A DNA stretch of 64,000 nt from Prorocentrum cordatum. Its lineage: Eukaryota > Sar > Dinophyceae > Prorocentrales > Prorocentraceae. The notes under the pieces were generated by a model. It was given only the letters and a program-made list of their open reading frames with translations, made no database searches and was not told the origin of the DNA. Position 1 is the first letter of the stretch, and the number at the start of each line of letters is the position of its first letter. Of the stretch, positions 32,601-43,201 are shown in pieces. The stretch covers positions 108,501-172,500 of the forward strand of contig CAUYUJ010014172.1 of assembly GCA_963575745.1 (NCBI GenBank). Reading direction: 5' to 3'. A program made the position numbers and the translations under genes.

Positions 32601-33785
32601 TCAACTGGCCAGGCCGGCGGCGGCCCGGGCGGCGGCCTCGGGGGCCCGCGCGGCGCCCCAGAACTTGTTCCTGGGTCTGGTGCCACAAATGTCGCCTCCG
32701 GGATCAACCCGGCGGCGCACTCGGCCAGCGCGCGCTTTCCAGGTCTGGAAACTTGAATTCCCGCTGACGTCCGGCGCCGACCCCGCGGTTTTCAAATTGA
32801 AATCGCAAGGGTTGGTCACCGCCCCTCCCCGCGGTTTCAAACTGGACCTTGCGGCAGCCTTCTGTCGATTGCAGCAGCGGTGCCCCGATGGCGACGCGGG
32901 CGCGCGCCCTGCCGCCCCCGGGCCGAAGGTCCTGCCTGGCGCATCTACATCCAACTCGCCGGCGTGCCCCTGCGCGGGCGCTAGCGCTCCTGGGCCTGGC
33001 CCGGCCCCGGCGCGCGCCAGCGATGCTGCCTCCGCCTTAGAAGACTTGCGAAGACTCAAGGCCTGGTCGCGGTCCAGGCCGCGCGATGAGGTTTCCTCAG
33101 CCCGGGCTCTCGCGGCCCCCCGCCACTGCAAGCCCGGCGGGGCGTCTGGCAGGGAAAAACCCTCGGCCGCGCAATTCAGCAGCTTTCCGCGCTTCGCGAC
33201 GGCCCCATATAGCTCTGCAGCGCCATGCGCGCGCGCCGCCTTCCCTACGCCTGCGGAGCGATGGCGCCCAAGCACCTGGCGCTCGATGCCTGAAAACCGC
33301 CAGGAACAACCGACCCAAATGAGGGTGGTCTTTTTCGCGAAGTCTACGGTGATAACCCGGCTTCTGTCCAGCGCGAATCCGATGAAGCGCAGGGACTTGG
33401 CGAGCGCAGTCTGCCATTCTGGCGCCGACGTGGCCCCCGGCGGGCGGATTCCCAACCGCGCATTGACAGGGGATGGTAGAGCGGGCTCGTCGCTGTCTGA
33501 AATTCCCAGCGTCCGCAGGTCGTCTTTCGCCGCGGGGCTCCACCTTCTAGGCGGTCGCGAGACGCCCTGGGCCAGGGCGACCCGAGGCATCTCATGTCGG
33601 CAGCCGTGTCGCGGTCGCCTCAGTCGCCCTCGTGCATGAGCATACCCCGCGCAACGCGCTTGCTCTGCTGCCCTGGAAGGACCACTTGCCGTTGAGGTCC
33701 CACGTGGCGTCGTCGTTGCGCAGGGCCGCGTAAAGCTCTCGGAGCTCTGCGCATGCCACGACACGGGCCATGACGTCTTCAGCAT
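32601..33785 (-). pseudogene. Possible RT thumb fragment
   Basis: In a 394-codon minus frame, residues ~125-205 read as a protein-like block: KSLRFIGFALDRSRVITVDFAKKTTLIWVGC..., then VGKAARAHGAAELYGAVAK. The pattern 'LGF-x-L-x-...-K-x-x-L-...-x-G-x-...' is like the post-catalytic thumb of retroelement RTs, where a connection to RNase H begins. The remaining ~200 residues are Arg/Ala/Pro-rich. The match is weak and lacks the catalytic box. Confidence 0.25.
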
Positions 33786-33795
33786 CCGCCGCTGC

Positions 33796-34647
33796 CTATT
33801 CGAGCAGCCGAACTTCGCGCGCGGCGTGCGCCGTCGAGCGCCGCCTTCGCCGTCGGCCGTCTCGCTTACGCGCAGCGGCCGCAGCCTGCACCGACAGTTT
33901 CGTCATGGGCAACAATGCTGGTTGCAGGTCCGCTATACGACTCAGAAGCGCAATCGACCCAAACTTGGCCGTGGGCACTGTGGCCTTAACGCCCTGGCCA
34001 ATGATGAAATGCAGGAATTCGATCAGGCGTTCTTCCGCCCGTGGCAGTGGTGTCCCACGCGGCCAGTGCCCATGCTGCGCTTCATACCACGAAATGAATT
34101 CCATGGTGTTCTTGACGTGCCGCAGCGCCGCGCGGTGCGCCCATCTCCTCAGCGTGGTGCCCAGGTGGCCGCCCGTTCCGCCCGCGCGCAGGCGTTCAAG
34201 GAGCTGCTGGGCGGGGCCACCTACCACCTGCAATATGGTTGCCCGCGCAGACGTTGCTTGTTGTATCCCGACTGTCCGTAGCTCACCATGCCGCGTGTAT
34301 ACCTGTCTCGCCCTCAGCTTGTGGGCTCCGCCCCTGCCACCCACCGATGCAATCCTCGCCCGTGCTACCACGGGCGCGCTCGCCTGCGCTCGCACTGGCT
34401 CAGCAGGTTCCACCGGCGCCCTTCGAGGCGTCCGTGAGCGGCTGCGCCTCTCTGCGCGTCGCGCGTCCAGTGGCTGCCGGCAATGCGCCGGCCTCTCGCC
34501 CAAGGGGTCTGGGCGCAACGGGGACCGTGGCCCCGCGCGCGCGCGGGGCACTTGGCCCGCACGGCATTTGTTCTCGTCGCCAGGGCCCACAAGCGCGTGC
34601 TGCCCCGCACCGAAGCGGTGCCAAACAACGGGACCCCGCGTCCACAT
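33796..34647 (-). pseudogene. Possible tyrosine-recombinase core-binding fragment
   Basis: In this 283-codon frame, residues ~130-255 form a credible helical protein: QLLERLRAGG, TTLRRWAHRAALRHVKNTMEFISWYEAQHG, PLPRAEERLIEFLHFIIGQGV, FGSIALLSRIADL. A helical core of this kind with the 'W-x-x-x-x-G-x-x-W-P-x-x-x-x-x-x-x-x-F-L' pattern resembles the SAM-like core-binding domain of tyrosine recombinases in DIRS-like elements. The catalytic R...H-x-x-R...Y residues are not visible. It lies upstream of the RT element at 28.3-31.6 kb on the same strand and may belong to a separate, neighbouring copy. Confidence 0.3.
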
Positions 34648-34649
34648 CG

Positions 34650-36100
34650 TGTGGGTCTTGATCCGATCTGGCTACGGCTTGTGGAGCCAGGGACGCGTCC
34701 GTCGCTCTCGGGGGCCCCAAACGATTCAGCGCAGGCACGCGCAGGCCGGGACACCCAGGAAACATCGGCGCCCAGACAGGCGCTGACCCCCGGGGCCACC
34801 CGCGGGTGCAAACACTGTTTGGGAAACGATCCTTCCCCCATTCCCCTCCGACCGGGGCGGCGGCCGCGTCCTGCGCGTCCTTCGCGTCCATCGTGTTCCG
34901 CCGCGCAAGGCGATAAAACATGACCATGCGTAAACGCGCCCCCACACAGTGAGAAACAAATTTCGCGCGCGTGGCACTGCGCGGAAAAAAGGGGGGGTAA
35001 CTTGCGAACGCGCAGACGATCGGCGCGAGTCCCCTCCCAGCCCCCCGTCAGTCCTGCGAACTCAGCCCGACCCTGCCCAAGGCCGGAGCTAGCAAGATAG
35101 AACCCTGAGGTCAACTACTTCTCGTCCTCGAATGAGCCAGAACTAATGCTCAAAACGACAATGAAATAAGTGACTGGATCCGTTCGGGTCCCGTCAATCT
35201 CAAGCCCGTAGTTGATGACATCGCTCGGGATCAGAATCGCACCATGGCGCGCTGTGCCGCCTTGGCAGCGCTAGAGCTCAGCAGATTGCTGTTGTGGAAT
35301 GAGGCGCCCGCTCGTTGCGTAGATCCGGGCCTCACCTTCCAATGCTCCATATATAAAAAAAAGGTGCGCTTTCCTAGGGAGACCAATGCGGTCCTTCCGT
35401 GCTTGTGTCGTCATGTCTTGCACATGTAACCCGCATCGGCTCCAAAAACAAGCCATATGGGTGCGCAAATGATAACTCCGAGGTGTGCAAGGGAACGCGG
35501 GTTGGTATTGGCATGGGCCGTCGTCGTTGGCAGCCGAATGTTCGTCGGTGTTCTGTGATCAGGATCCCTTGTCGGAATGGTTCGTTACCAGTCAATGTGT
35601 TACCAAACGCGTAAGTTGTAAGACCTTGCTGGCTGTTGACGTCGCTTGTAAATGTATGGAATAACATGTCCAAGACTGTAAAAACTCAATTCTGGATGCT
35701 TAGATCAGATTGGTGTTTCCGAATGCATCTCAAGAGCGTTGACCGGCACCAGATCGTACAAGAGTGCTTCCTGGGAGAAGTGTTTGTGGAACCGGCGCAG
35801 GCAGGGCGCACTCGGTGGTTAAAACAAAATTAACCACGGCGGAAACCAGCCTGAGTAGGCCAGCTCCCTTACAACATAACAAATGCATTCCTCGTTGGAT
35901 AAACATCACGCAAAGAAGTATGGGATGCATCGTCGGGAAATGAAAATATGATCGAAGATGGGAATGTTTTCCCGTAGATGACTTGCACAGATCGTCCGGG
36001 CATACAGGGCGCGGGTCGTTTTAGATCGGCACCGGTGTCCAAACGGCGGCGGGATACTACCATATAAACCTCTCCTGGGGTTACCCAACATGGTTCCCTT
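34650..36100. other. Unassigned; base composition drops to AT-richer after 35.1 kb
   Basis: From about 35.1 kb the sequence becomes visibly richer in A/T than the retroelement region to its left. Only short open frames (up to ~100 codons). No RNA gene, repeat or mobile-element motif was seen. Confidence 0.45.
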
Positions 36101-36104
36101 AAAG

Positions 36105-36430
36105 TCTGCACGTTCATCTTAAACGTTCGCAACAGCTTCAAACATGGAGGGCGGGTCGTTTTCAAAATGTGTTTTTTCGCGATTTTGCTGATGATGGATG
36201 GACAGCGGGCATTTCAAACAATGTGGATATCGCCGTAGCGCCGCGCACATTCGTCTGACAACTGTGTAACAACTTCACGGGTGGAGGCGGATCCGTTTTC
36301 AAAATGTTGTTTCCGCCTCGGCGCCGCCCACATTCATCTTAAATGTTTGCAGCCGCTTCACGGATGAAGGGCGGTGTCCATTGAAACTGTGGCTCTCACC
36401 ATAGCGCCGGGCACACTCGTCTTAACACAT
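36105..36430. repeat. Decayed tandem repeat (~84-136 bp spacing)
   Basis: A block of the form 'cac-attcatctta-a-...-gcttcac-g-atg-aggcgg-...-gttttcaaaatg' recurs at about 36107, 36243 and 36327, and starts again near 36410. Similarity is partial (about 70% by eye). The next 200 bp contain a second repeated phrase (ttggcacgatt...ttgattcgcgg) near 36478, 36560 and 36625. Confidence 0.6.
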
Positions 36431-36766
36431 ACGCCATCGCCAAGGATTTGCATGGCTGAAATGCCAGGAATGGAGTTTTGGCACGATTTAATATTGCCAG
36501 GACGCAACAGTCACGTGGATTCGCGGGTGTGAAGCCCGCGATATGGTGAAATGGTATGATTTAGGACTGTCGGGAGTCAACAATCGCGTTGATTCGCGGT
36601 GCTGACGTCCCAGGAGCTGCGTGCTGGCACGATTGAGTATTCCCAGACGGTCATTTTTCATGTGGGCACATCCCGCAGTGAAAATAAAATATTGCAGGGA
36701 CCTATGAAAAAGAAAAAAAAAAAACTCTGGGGCAACACCGTTGATGGGTCTTCGGTTTACACTGGT

Positions 36767-36830
36767 CCTCCTCCTCCTCCTCCTCCATTTCCTGCTCTCG
36801 TCCTCCCTCCTCCCCCCTCAGTCCCTGTCA
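36767..36830. repeat. CTC-rich microsatellite
   Basis: Short (CTC)n with Pro/Leu-coding derivatives. Confidence 0.85.
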
Positions 36831-37239
36831 GCTGATATCTTCCCATTTGCCTTCCCCTGGGCGTCCCATCTGCTGCTCCCTTATTTGGCCAACCCCTCGA
36901 AACTCTCCCTCGAAGCCAAACGCAAGACATCCTCCCGTCCCTCGAGCCCCCCCGTCCTGCGCGCGTGTGCCTGTGCGCGTGTGCGCGCCCGCGCATGTGT
37001 AAGGAAGGACGCCGTCTGCAAGGTTGTGTCGTTCAGTGCATCATCGCTCACAGCAACGGCCAGCACAGATCCTCAGAGGCGCCTTTAAAACTACCTCCCA
37101 ATTGGAAGGCGCAGCGTCTTGACGCAGGGCACGCGCAAGGCTGTGCCAGTGGCCAGACCTCGAGCTCGTTGTGGGGCCTGTTCCGTATTTTGAGAAAGCG
37201 CGTTTCACGGACGCTTGCCATGGGAACATTCGGCGGCGC

Positions 37240-37500
37240 GTTTCGAACCGGGGGGTGGGCCCCCCCGCCCAACACTCGGCGCCATCGATCAAAACCAAGG
37301 AGACTCCCCTCCCCCCCCAAACCCCCCCATCCCGACCCCCCCCTCTCTCCAAGGGGGGGCCTCGGCGCAGGCGCTGGCGCTGGCGCTGGCGGCCGCCAGC
37401 AACGCCGACAGCGGGGGCGCAGGACGATGACCAGAGGCGGCGCAGGCGCTGGCGGCGGCCAGCAGGGCCGGCGCTGGCGCCAGCGACGGCGGGGACGCAG
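37240..37500. repeat. G-run/C-run block and GGCGCT repeat
   Basis: A G-run/C-run pair (ggggggtgggccccccc) and C-runs with gaccccccc, followed by (GGCGCT)n and CAG/GGC-rich sequence. It is related to the hairpin blocks at 5.3 and 7.2 kb. Confidence 0.75.
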
Positions 37501-38115
37501 CGACGATGACCACCACTACCACCACCACTACCACCATTACCACCACCACCGCCGCCCCAACCCAACACCACAACCACCACCACCAACCCACCACACAACC
37601 GCCACCACCACCACCACAGCCACCTCCACCACAGCCACCACCACCACCACCACAACTCACCATCACCACCACAGCCACACAAACCCACCACTACTACCAC
37701 CACCAGAATCTACCACACCACCATCACCACCACCGCCACAACCATCACCACTACCAGCAGCACAACCCACCACCACCACCACCACAAACCACCACACCAC
37801 CACCACCGCCACCACCACCACCACCACCACCACCTCTACAATCCACCGCCGCCAACACGACCCACCACCACCACCAACACCACAAACCACGACCGCACCA
37901 CCACCAAACTGCCACCTGCACAATCCACCACCACCACCACCACCCACCAGCACAAACCACGACCACACCACCACCATACCACCACCACCATCACCACCAC
38001 AAACCACCACAACCACCACCACCACAACAAACAACCACACCACTACCACCACTACAACCACCACCACCGCCACTACCACCACCACAACCCACCACCACCA
38101 CCACCACCACCACCG
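37501..38115. repeat. ACC trinucleotide array, ~0.6 kb
   Basis: Dense (ACC)n with interruptions (acaacc, atcacc). The long open frames here (496 and 297 codons plus; 220 and 140 minus) are poly-Thr/His/Pro and poly-Val/Gly/Trp translations of it. Confidence 0.95.
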
Positions 38116-38239
38116 TCGTCCTCGTCGACGCTCCCCGCCGCCGCCGCCCGCCGCCGCAGGCGCAGGCGCCGGCCCAGAAAAGGAAATCGTCGTCCCCGCC
38201 GCCGCCGCCAGCCGCCGCCGACGCAGGCGCCGGCCCGAG

Positions 38240-38345
38240 GAGAGAGGAGAGGGAGGGGGGGGGGTCGAACCTCCCCCCCTCCGTCACGGGAAGGGGGCGG
38301 GGGTCGGAACCCCCTCCCCCCCCTCGATCCAAGGGGGGGGGATCT
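38240..38345. repeat. G-run/C-run hairpin block
   Basis: Two consecutive G-run, core (TCGAA / TCGGAA), C-run units, followed by cctcgatccaagggg. It shares the cctcgatcc linker with the 5.3-kb block. Confidence 0.8.
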
Positions 38346-39030
38346 GGTTCCAATGCGCCCCCCCAAGCGAGCACGGAACGCGCTCTTTCTGTATTTTGAC
38401 ATGCCCGTTTCCTCCTCCTCTCCCCGGCACAAGTAATACTCGCATTGCTGATTAGCCTGCTCCCCCTCCTCACCCTCTCATCCTTCTTCCTCTTACTGTT
38501 CCAAGTCTCCCCTATCTCCTGACCCCTCGTCCGCTTCATGCACGAACCCCTTGTTCAGACAATTCGACCTTCAAGTCAAAGGAATCTGAGCGGCAGCAGG
38601 CAAGATTCGCAAGGGGAATCGGCGGCTCGAGAACATTTCCCAAAAGACACCTAAGCCTCCTACCTTTCTCGTTCACTCTCCAAATTACCAGGTCCCTCCT
38701 ATGCCTTCTGCGGCCCCACTCTTCCTCCGTCCGATTATCATCCTAGCCCGCGTCATCGTGGCAGAGTTGCCCGAACAACTGACCGATGATCGTCGGGGGC
38801 ATCCTGGTGCTGGGTGGGTGCTGGGCAGCTGCAGCGGCTACTCCTGACATCCACCGCCATCAAACAATGATAAACTCAAGCATGTGAACCGCACAAACTA
38901 ACAAACATAACAACAATAACCAAATCCGCCACCGTGCCTTGTGCACCGCGCGGCGTGGAAGAATGCCAAATGCTCTGTACTCTCATAAAAGATCCCCCCA
39001 TTGACTCACGGAATTCTGCATGGCCAATGC
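38346..39030. other. Unassigned
   Basis: No motif or repeat recognised. Ordinary composition. Confidence 0.45.
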
Positions 39031-39400
39031 AGGCAACCAAGTATACCAAGATGTTGATGCCTCTCAGACAGCCCAGGATGGCCCAAAGGTTGTCCAAAAT
39101 GGCTTCGGGACGGCCAACGATGCCTGCAAAAGGGCCAAGACGGGCCGCAGGGGGACCTCCAACAAGGTCCGGAGAAACCAGCATCAGTTATCCCTCTTCA
39201 ATGTTTGAACGATTTCCCCATTCTCGTCGCTTCGGGCTTCCATCAGCTCAAGACGCCCAAGAAGCATCTACGATGGCCCCAAGGCGGTCCAAGAGGCCTC
39301 CAACAGTGCCCCAAGATGGCCCAAGACTGCCCCAAGGCGGCCCAACGACTGCCCCCAGACACCCACCGTACGGCCGAGCAAGACCGCCTTGGAGGCCAAG
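39031..39400. repeat. Degenerate short tandem motif (gcccaagatg/gccaagacgg)
   Basis: A 10-14-base phrase around gcccaagatggc and cgccccaaggcggc is repeated about a dozen times with many changes. The plus frame 38934-39473 turns it into QDGPRLPQGG-like repeats. Probably a decayed minisatellite and not a coding gene. Confidence 0.5.
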
Positions 39401-39485
39401 ACAAACCCAAGACGACCCGAATGGGTTCCATGAGAGCTCCTTGATCAGGGAAGACGAAAGGTATCACATGTGACGGCCTTCCTCG

Positions 39486-39565
39486 TCCTCATCCTCCTCA
39501 AACTCCTCCTCCTCCTCCTTCTCCTCCTCCTCCTCCTCCTCCTCCTCCTCCTCCTCCTCCTCCTC
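39486..39565. repeat. CTC microsatellite
   Basis: (CTC)n of about 25 units. Confidence 0.95.
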
Positions 39566-39589
39566 GTGATCATCACCATCACCAAACTC

Positions 39590-39777
39590 ATATGTATATA
39601 TATAAATGTATATATGTATACGCACTCATCCTCACTATAATTCTCGTCGTCGTCCTCATCATCATCGTCACCCTGACCATCATCATCCACCTCCTTCTCC
39701 TCATCATCACCCCACCATCAGCAACACCATCATCGTCATAATAATCACCATCATCATCATCATCATCATCATCATCG

Positions 39778-39819
<42 letters not shown>

Positions 39820-39885
39820 GCATCATCATCATCATTATCATCATCCCCACCGTCATCATCACCATCACAATCATCAACATCAGCA
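39590..39885. repeat. TA and ATC microsatellites
   Basis: A short TATATG/TA tract (39594-39622) followed by (ATC)n, interrupted, to about 39885. Confidence 0.93.
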
Positions 39886-40515
39886 TCACAGCTCTCCCAG
39901 ACCTGGAGGCACGAAGTACCACACGTGACGGCCTACCGCGCACCCTCGAACCGTCGCCACCCAGAATGCTGGGCTGGCACGGTGGTGGAACTTGCCGCAG
40001 GCAGCTGGTTACACATTTGAGGGAAACCTCAAACCGATCAACTGTACCAATGTTCGGGCATATCAGCTGAACCAAGAGGCTGGTGCGAATGCGAGCTGAA
40101 CCAGCCCGGGAAACGGTAGCGAAGGGTGCAGAGTGGAGCAGGTGTCATAATGTGTTTCGACCTCGAAATTTGATCACGCAACGACATACCAACAGCTCGG
40201 AATGCATATCCAAGTGGCCTTACGAGACAAGACGCAGTTAGTTACCCAATAGATCGCAAAGCAAGCGTTCACAACAACAACATTGAAGTACGGCATGAAT
40301 GGTCCAGTCGGAGCAAAGATCATGGACCAAGAGGATGAGGAGGGGGAGGTAGAGCACGATGCGTGGGAAGGGGAGAAGGAGACCAGGAACGAATCCAGTC
40401 AAAGTCTTGCTGATGACGCTCTCGCACAATATGAGCCAAACCTCTTTATTCCAAGCATAGTTTGATGTTCCCAATTACGGTCGGAAGCTTTTGCTTAGCG
40501 TATCGCGGCGGAGGT
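39886..40515. other. Unassigned
   Basis: No motif recognised. Short open frames only. Confidence 0.4.
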
Positions 40516-40519
40516 CCTG

Positions 40520-40556
40520 GCGACACGCTATGCCTTTCGAACGGATAGCGTGTCGC
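40520..40556. other. 37-bp inverted repeat (12-bp perfect arms, 13-bp spacer)
   Basis: Arms gcgacacgctat (40520-40531) and its exact complement (40545-40556) around the spacer gcctttcgaacgg. The size and geometry resemble a recombinase or regulatory-protein site (two inverted arms with a short asymmetric spacer). A third, partial arm-like phrase (agcgtatcgc) lies ~20 bp upstream. No nearby intact recombinase. Confidence 0.6.
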
Positions 40557-40883
40557 TCCGCTCCGAGGGGCGGGGGGCCTCAAAAGGCTCGGGACGCTGC
40601 GAATTGGAATGGTCATCTGGTCCCCATCGTACTTCAGGACCACATCCCTGCATAATTTCGAGCACCCAGAAAACTATCGAAACAGTGTCGAACGGCAATC
40701 GCCTCCCAAGGCCCGACACGTGAACACCCTTCAGATTCGGCACCTTCTTGGTGCTCGAAATTACCTAACAGCGAAGACTGATATGTTTCTAGTAGTGTCA
40801 AAAGAGAGCATCTTGACTTCCCAAGGGGGTCTGGGCGGATGCCGGGGAGAATCCGCGGAAGTCGTTTTAAGCAAACAGTTACA

Positions 40884-41238
40884 CACTTCGTGGTCTTCGA
40901 GGTCCCAGAACTCCATTCCTGGGCATGATTTTGAATGCCCGGAGAAAACTGTAGGCCACTTCGTGGTCTTCGAGGTCCCAGAACTCCATTCCTGGGCATG
41001 ATTTTGAATGCCCGGAGCCAACTGTAGCCCACTTCGTGGTCTTCGAGTTCCCAGAATTCCATTCCTGGGCATGATTTTGAATGCCCGGGGCCAACTGTAG
41101 GCCACTTCGTGCTCTTCGAGTTCCTAGAACTCCATTCCTGGGCATGATTTTGAATGCTCGGGGCCAACTGTAGGCCACTTCGTGTTCTTCGAGTTCCCAG
41201 AACTCCATTCCCGGGCCACGTTTTGAATGCTGAGGCAG
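40884..41238. repeat. 73-bp tandem repeat, five copies
   Basis: The landmark ccattcctgggcatgatttt recurs at a spacing of exactly 73 bp five times (phase positions 40911, 40984, 41057, 41130, 41203). The last copy runs into the GCTGAG array. The copies are about 90% alike. On the minus strand all three frames are open across it, because 73 is not a multiple of three and the unit lacks stops, so the same peptide text appears in successive frames. Confidence 0.95.
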
Positions 41239-43012
41239 GCTGAGGCTGAGGCTGATGCAGGCTGATGCTGAGGCTGAGGCTGAGGCTGAGGCCGAGGCTG
41301 AATGCAGACTGAGGCTGAGGCTGAAGCAGGCTGAGGCTGAGGCTGAGGCAGGCTGAGGCTGAGGCTGAGGCTGAGGCAAAGGCAGGCTGAGGCTTAGGCT
41401 GAGGCAGGCTGATGCTGAGGCTGAGGCCGAGGCTGAAGGCAGACTGAGGCTGAGGCTGAGGCAGGCTGAGGCTGAGGCTGAGGCAGGCTGAGGCTGAGAC
41501 TGAGGCAGGCTGATGCTGAGGCAGGCTGAGGCTGAGACTGAGGCTGATGCAGGCTGAGGCTGAGGCAGGCTGAGGCTGAGGCCGAGGCTGAATGCAGACT
41601 GAGGCTGAGGCTGAAGCAGGCTGAGGCTGAGGCTGAGGCAGGCTGAGGCTGAGGCAGGCTGAGGCTGAGGCAGGCTGAGGCTGAGGCTGAGGCTGAGGCT
41701 GAGGCTGAGGCTGAGGCTGAAGGCAGACTGAGGCTGAGGCTGAAGCAGGCTGAGGCTGAGGCTGAGGCAGGCTGAGGCTGAGGCAGGCTGAGCTGAGGCA
41801 GGCTGAGGCTGAGGCTGAGGCTGAGGCTGAGGCTGAGGCTGAGGCCGAGGCTGAAGGCAGACTGAGGCTGAGGCTGAAGCAGGCTGAGGCTGAGGCTGAG
41901 GCAGGCTGAGGCTGAGGCAGGCTGATGCTGAGGCAGGCTGAGGCTGAGGCTGAGGCTGATGCAGGCTGAGGCTGAGGCAGGCTGAGGCTGAGGCCGAGGC
42001 TGAAGGCAGACTGAGGCTGAGGCTGAAGCAGGCTGAGGCTGAGGCTGAGGCAGGCTGAGGCTGAGGCTGAGGCAGGCTGATGCTGAGGCAGGCTGAGGCT
42101 GAGGCTGAGGCTGATGCAGGCTGAGGCTGAGGCAGGCTGAGGCTGAGGCCGAGGCTGAAGGCAGACTGAGGCTGAGGCTGAAGCAGGCTGAGGCTGAGGC
42201 TGAGGCTGAGGCTGAGGCTGAGGCTGAGGCTGAGGCTGAGGCTGAGGCTGAGGCTGAGGCTGAGGCTGAGGCTGAGGCTGAGGCTGAGGCTGAGGGCTGA
42301 GGCAGGCTGAGGCTGAGGCCGAGGCTGAAGGCAGACTGAGGCTGAGGCTGAAGCAGGCTGAGGCTGAGGCTGAGGCAGGCTGAGGCTGAGGCTGAGGCTG
42401 AGGCAGGCTGAGGCTGAGGCTGAGGCAGGCTGAGGCTGAGGCTGAGGCTGAGGCAGGCTGAGGCTGAGGCTGAGGCTGAGGCAGGCTGAGGCTGAGGCAG
42501 GCTGAGGCTGAGGCCGAGGCTGAAGGCAGACTGAGGCTGAGGCTGAAGCAGGCTGAGGCTGAGGCTGAGGCAGGCTGAGGCTGAGGCTGAGGCAGGCTGA
42601 GCTGAGGCTGAGGCTGAGGCTGAGGCTGAGGCTGAGGCTGAGGCTGAGCAGGCTGAGGCTGAGGAGGCTGAGGCTGAGGCTGAGGCTGAGGCTGAGGCTG
42701 AGGCTGAGGCTGAGGCCGAGGCTGAAGGCAGACTGAGGCTGAGGCTGAAGCAGGCTGAGGCTGAGGCTGAGGCTGAGGCTGAGGCTGAGGCTGAGGCAGG
42801 CTGAGGCTGAGGCTGAGGCAGGCTGAGGCAGGCTGAGGCTGAGGCTGAGGCTGAGGCAGGCTGAGGCTGAGGCAGGCTGAGGCTGAGGCCGAGGCTGAAG
42901 GCAGACTGAGGCTGAGGCTGAAGCAGGCTGAGGCTGAGGCTGACGCAGGCTGAGGCTGAGGCTGAGGCAGGCTGATGCTGAGGCAGGCTGAGGCTGAGGC
43001 TGTGACTGTGAC
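41225..43012. repeat. GCTGAG hexanucleotide array, 1.8 kb, with ~160-bp higher-order pattern
   Basis: Built from (GCTGAG)n interspersed with gcaggctgag and, at irregular intervals, the longer phrase gaggccgaggctgaaggcag near 41287, 41429, 41580, 41846, 41990, 42148, 42316, 42511, 42714 and 42887. The 849-codon minus-strand frame (40634-43183) translates it as Gln-Pro / Ala-Ser repeats. This is explained by the absence of stops in the hexamer, and I do not call it a gene. Confidence 0.95.
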
Positions 43013-43200
43013 TGCCGTTGCCACTGCGACTATCATCGCGAGTGCGACTGCGACTGCGAGAACAGCAGAATTATACAACTGGATGTTCATCTGAATCTTA
43101 AGGGGAATGCTTCCAGGTATGCTCCTACACATCGCTGTTAGGTTGCTTTGCTGGGATAATTCTTTCTGGTGACCAAGGCTCAACTAAGTCAGAACATCAT
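43013..43200. other. Short unique stretch with (TGCGAC) tail of the array
   Basis: The hexamer array degrades into gactgcgactgcgag and then unique sequence. Confidence 0.5.
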
Positions 43201-43201
43201 A

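Noticed and set aside
31879-33639. 586-codon plus-strand frame
   Set aside because: Lies opposite minus-strand retroelement-like frames in very GC-rich DNA; composition is Arg/Pro/Ala without domains.
37238-37260. ggttcgaaa-type B-box on the minus strand
   Set aside because: No T-stem pairing; sits in a G-run/C-run block.
36965-38455. 496-codon Thr/His/Pro-rich frame as a mucin- or metal-binding-like protein
   Set aside because: Translation of the ACC array.
40634-43183. 849-codon minus-strand open frame rich in Gln-Pro and Ala-Ser
   Set aside because: It is a direct translation of the GCTGAG array and the 73-bp repeats; stop-free repeat units explain the length and there is no non-repetitive domain.
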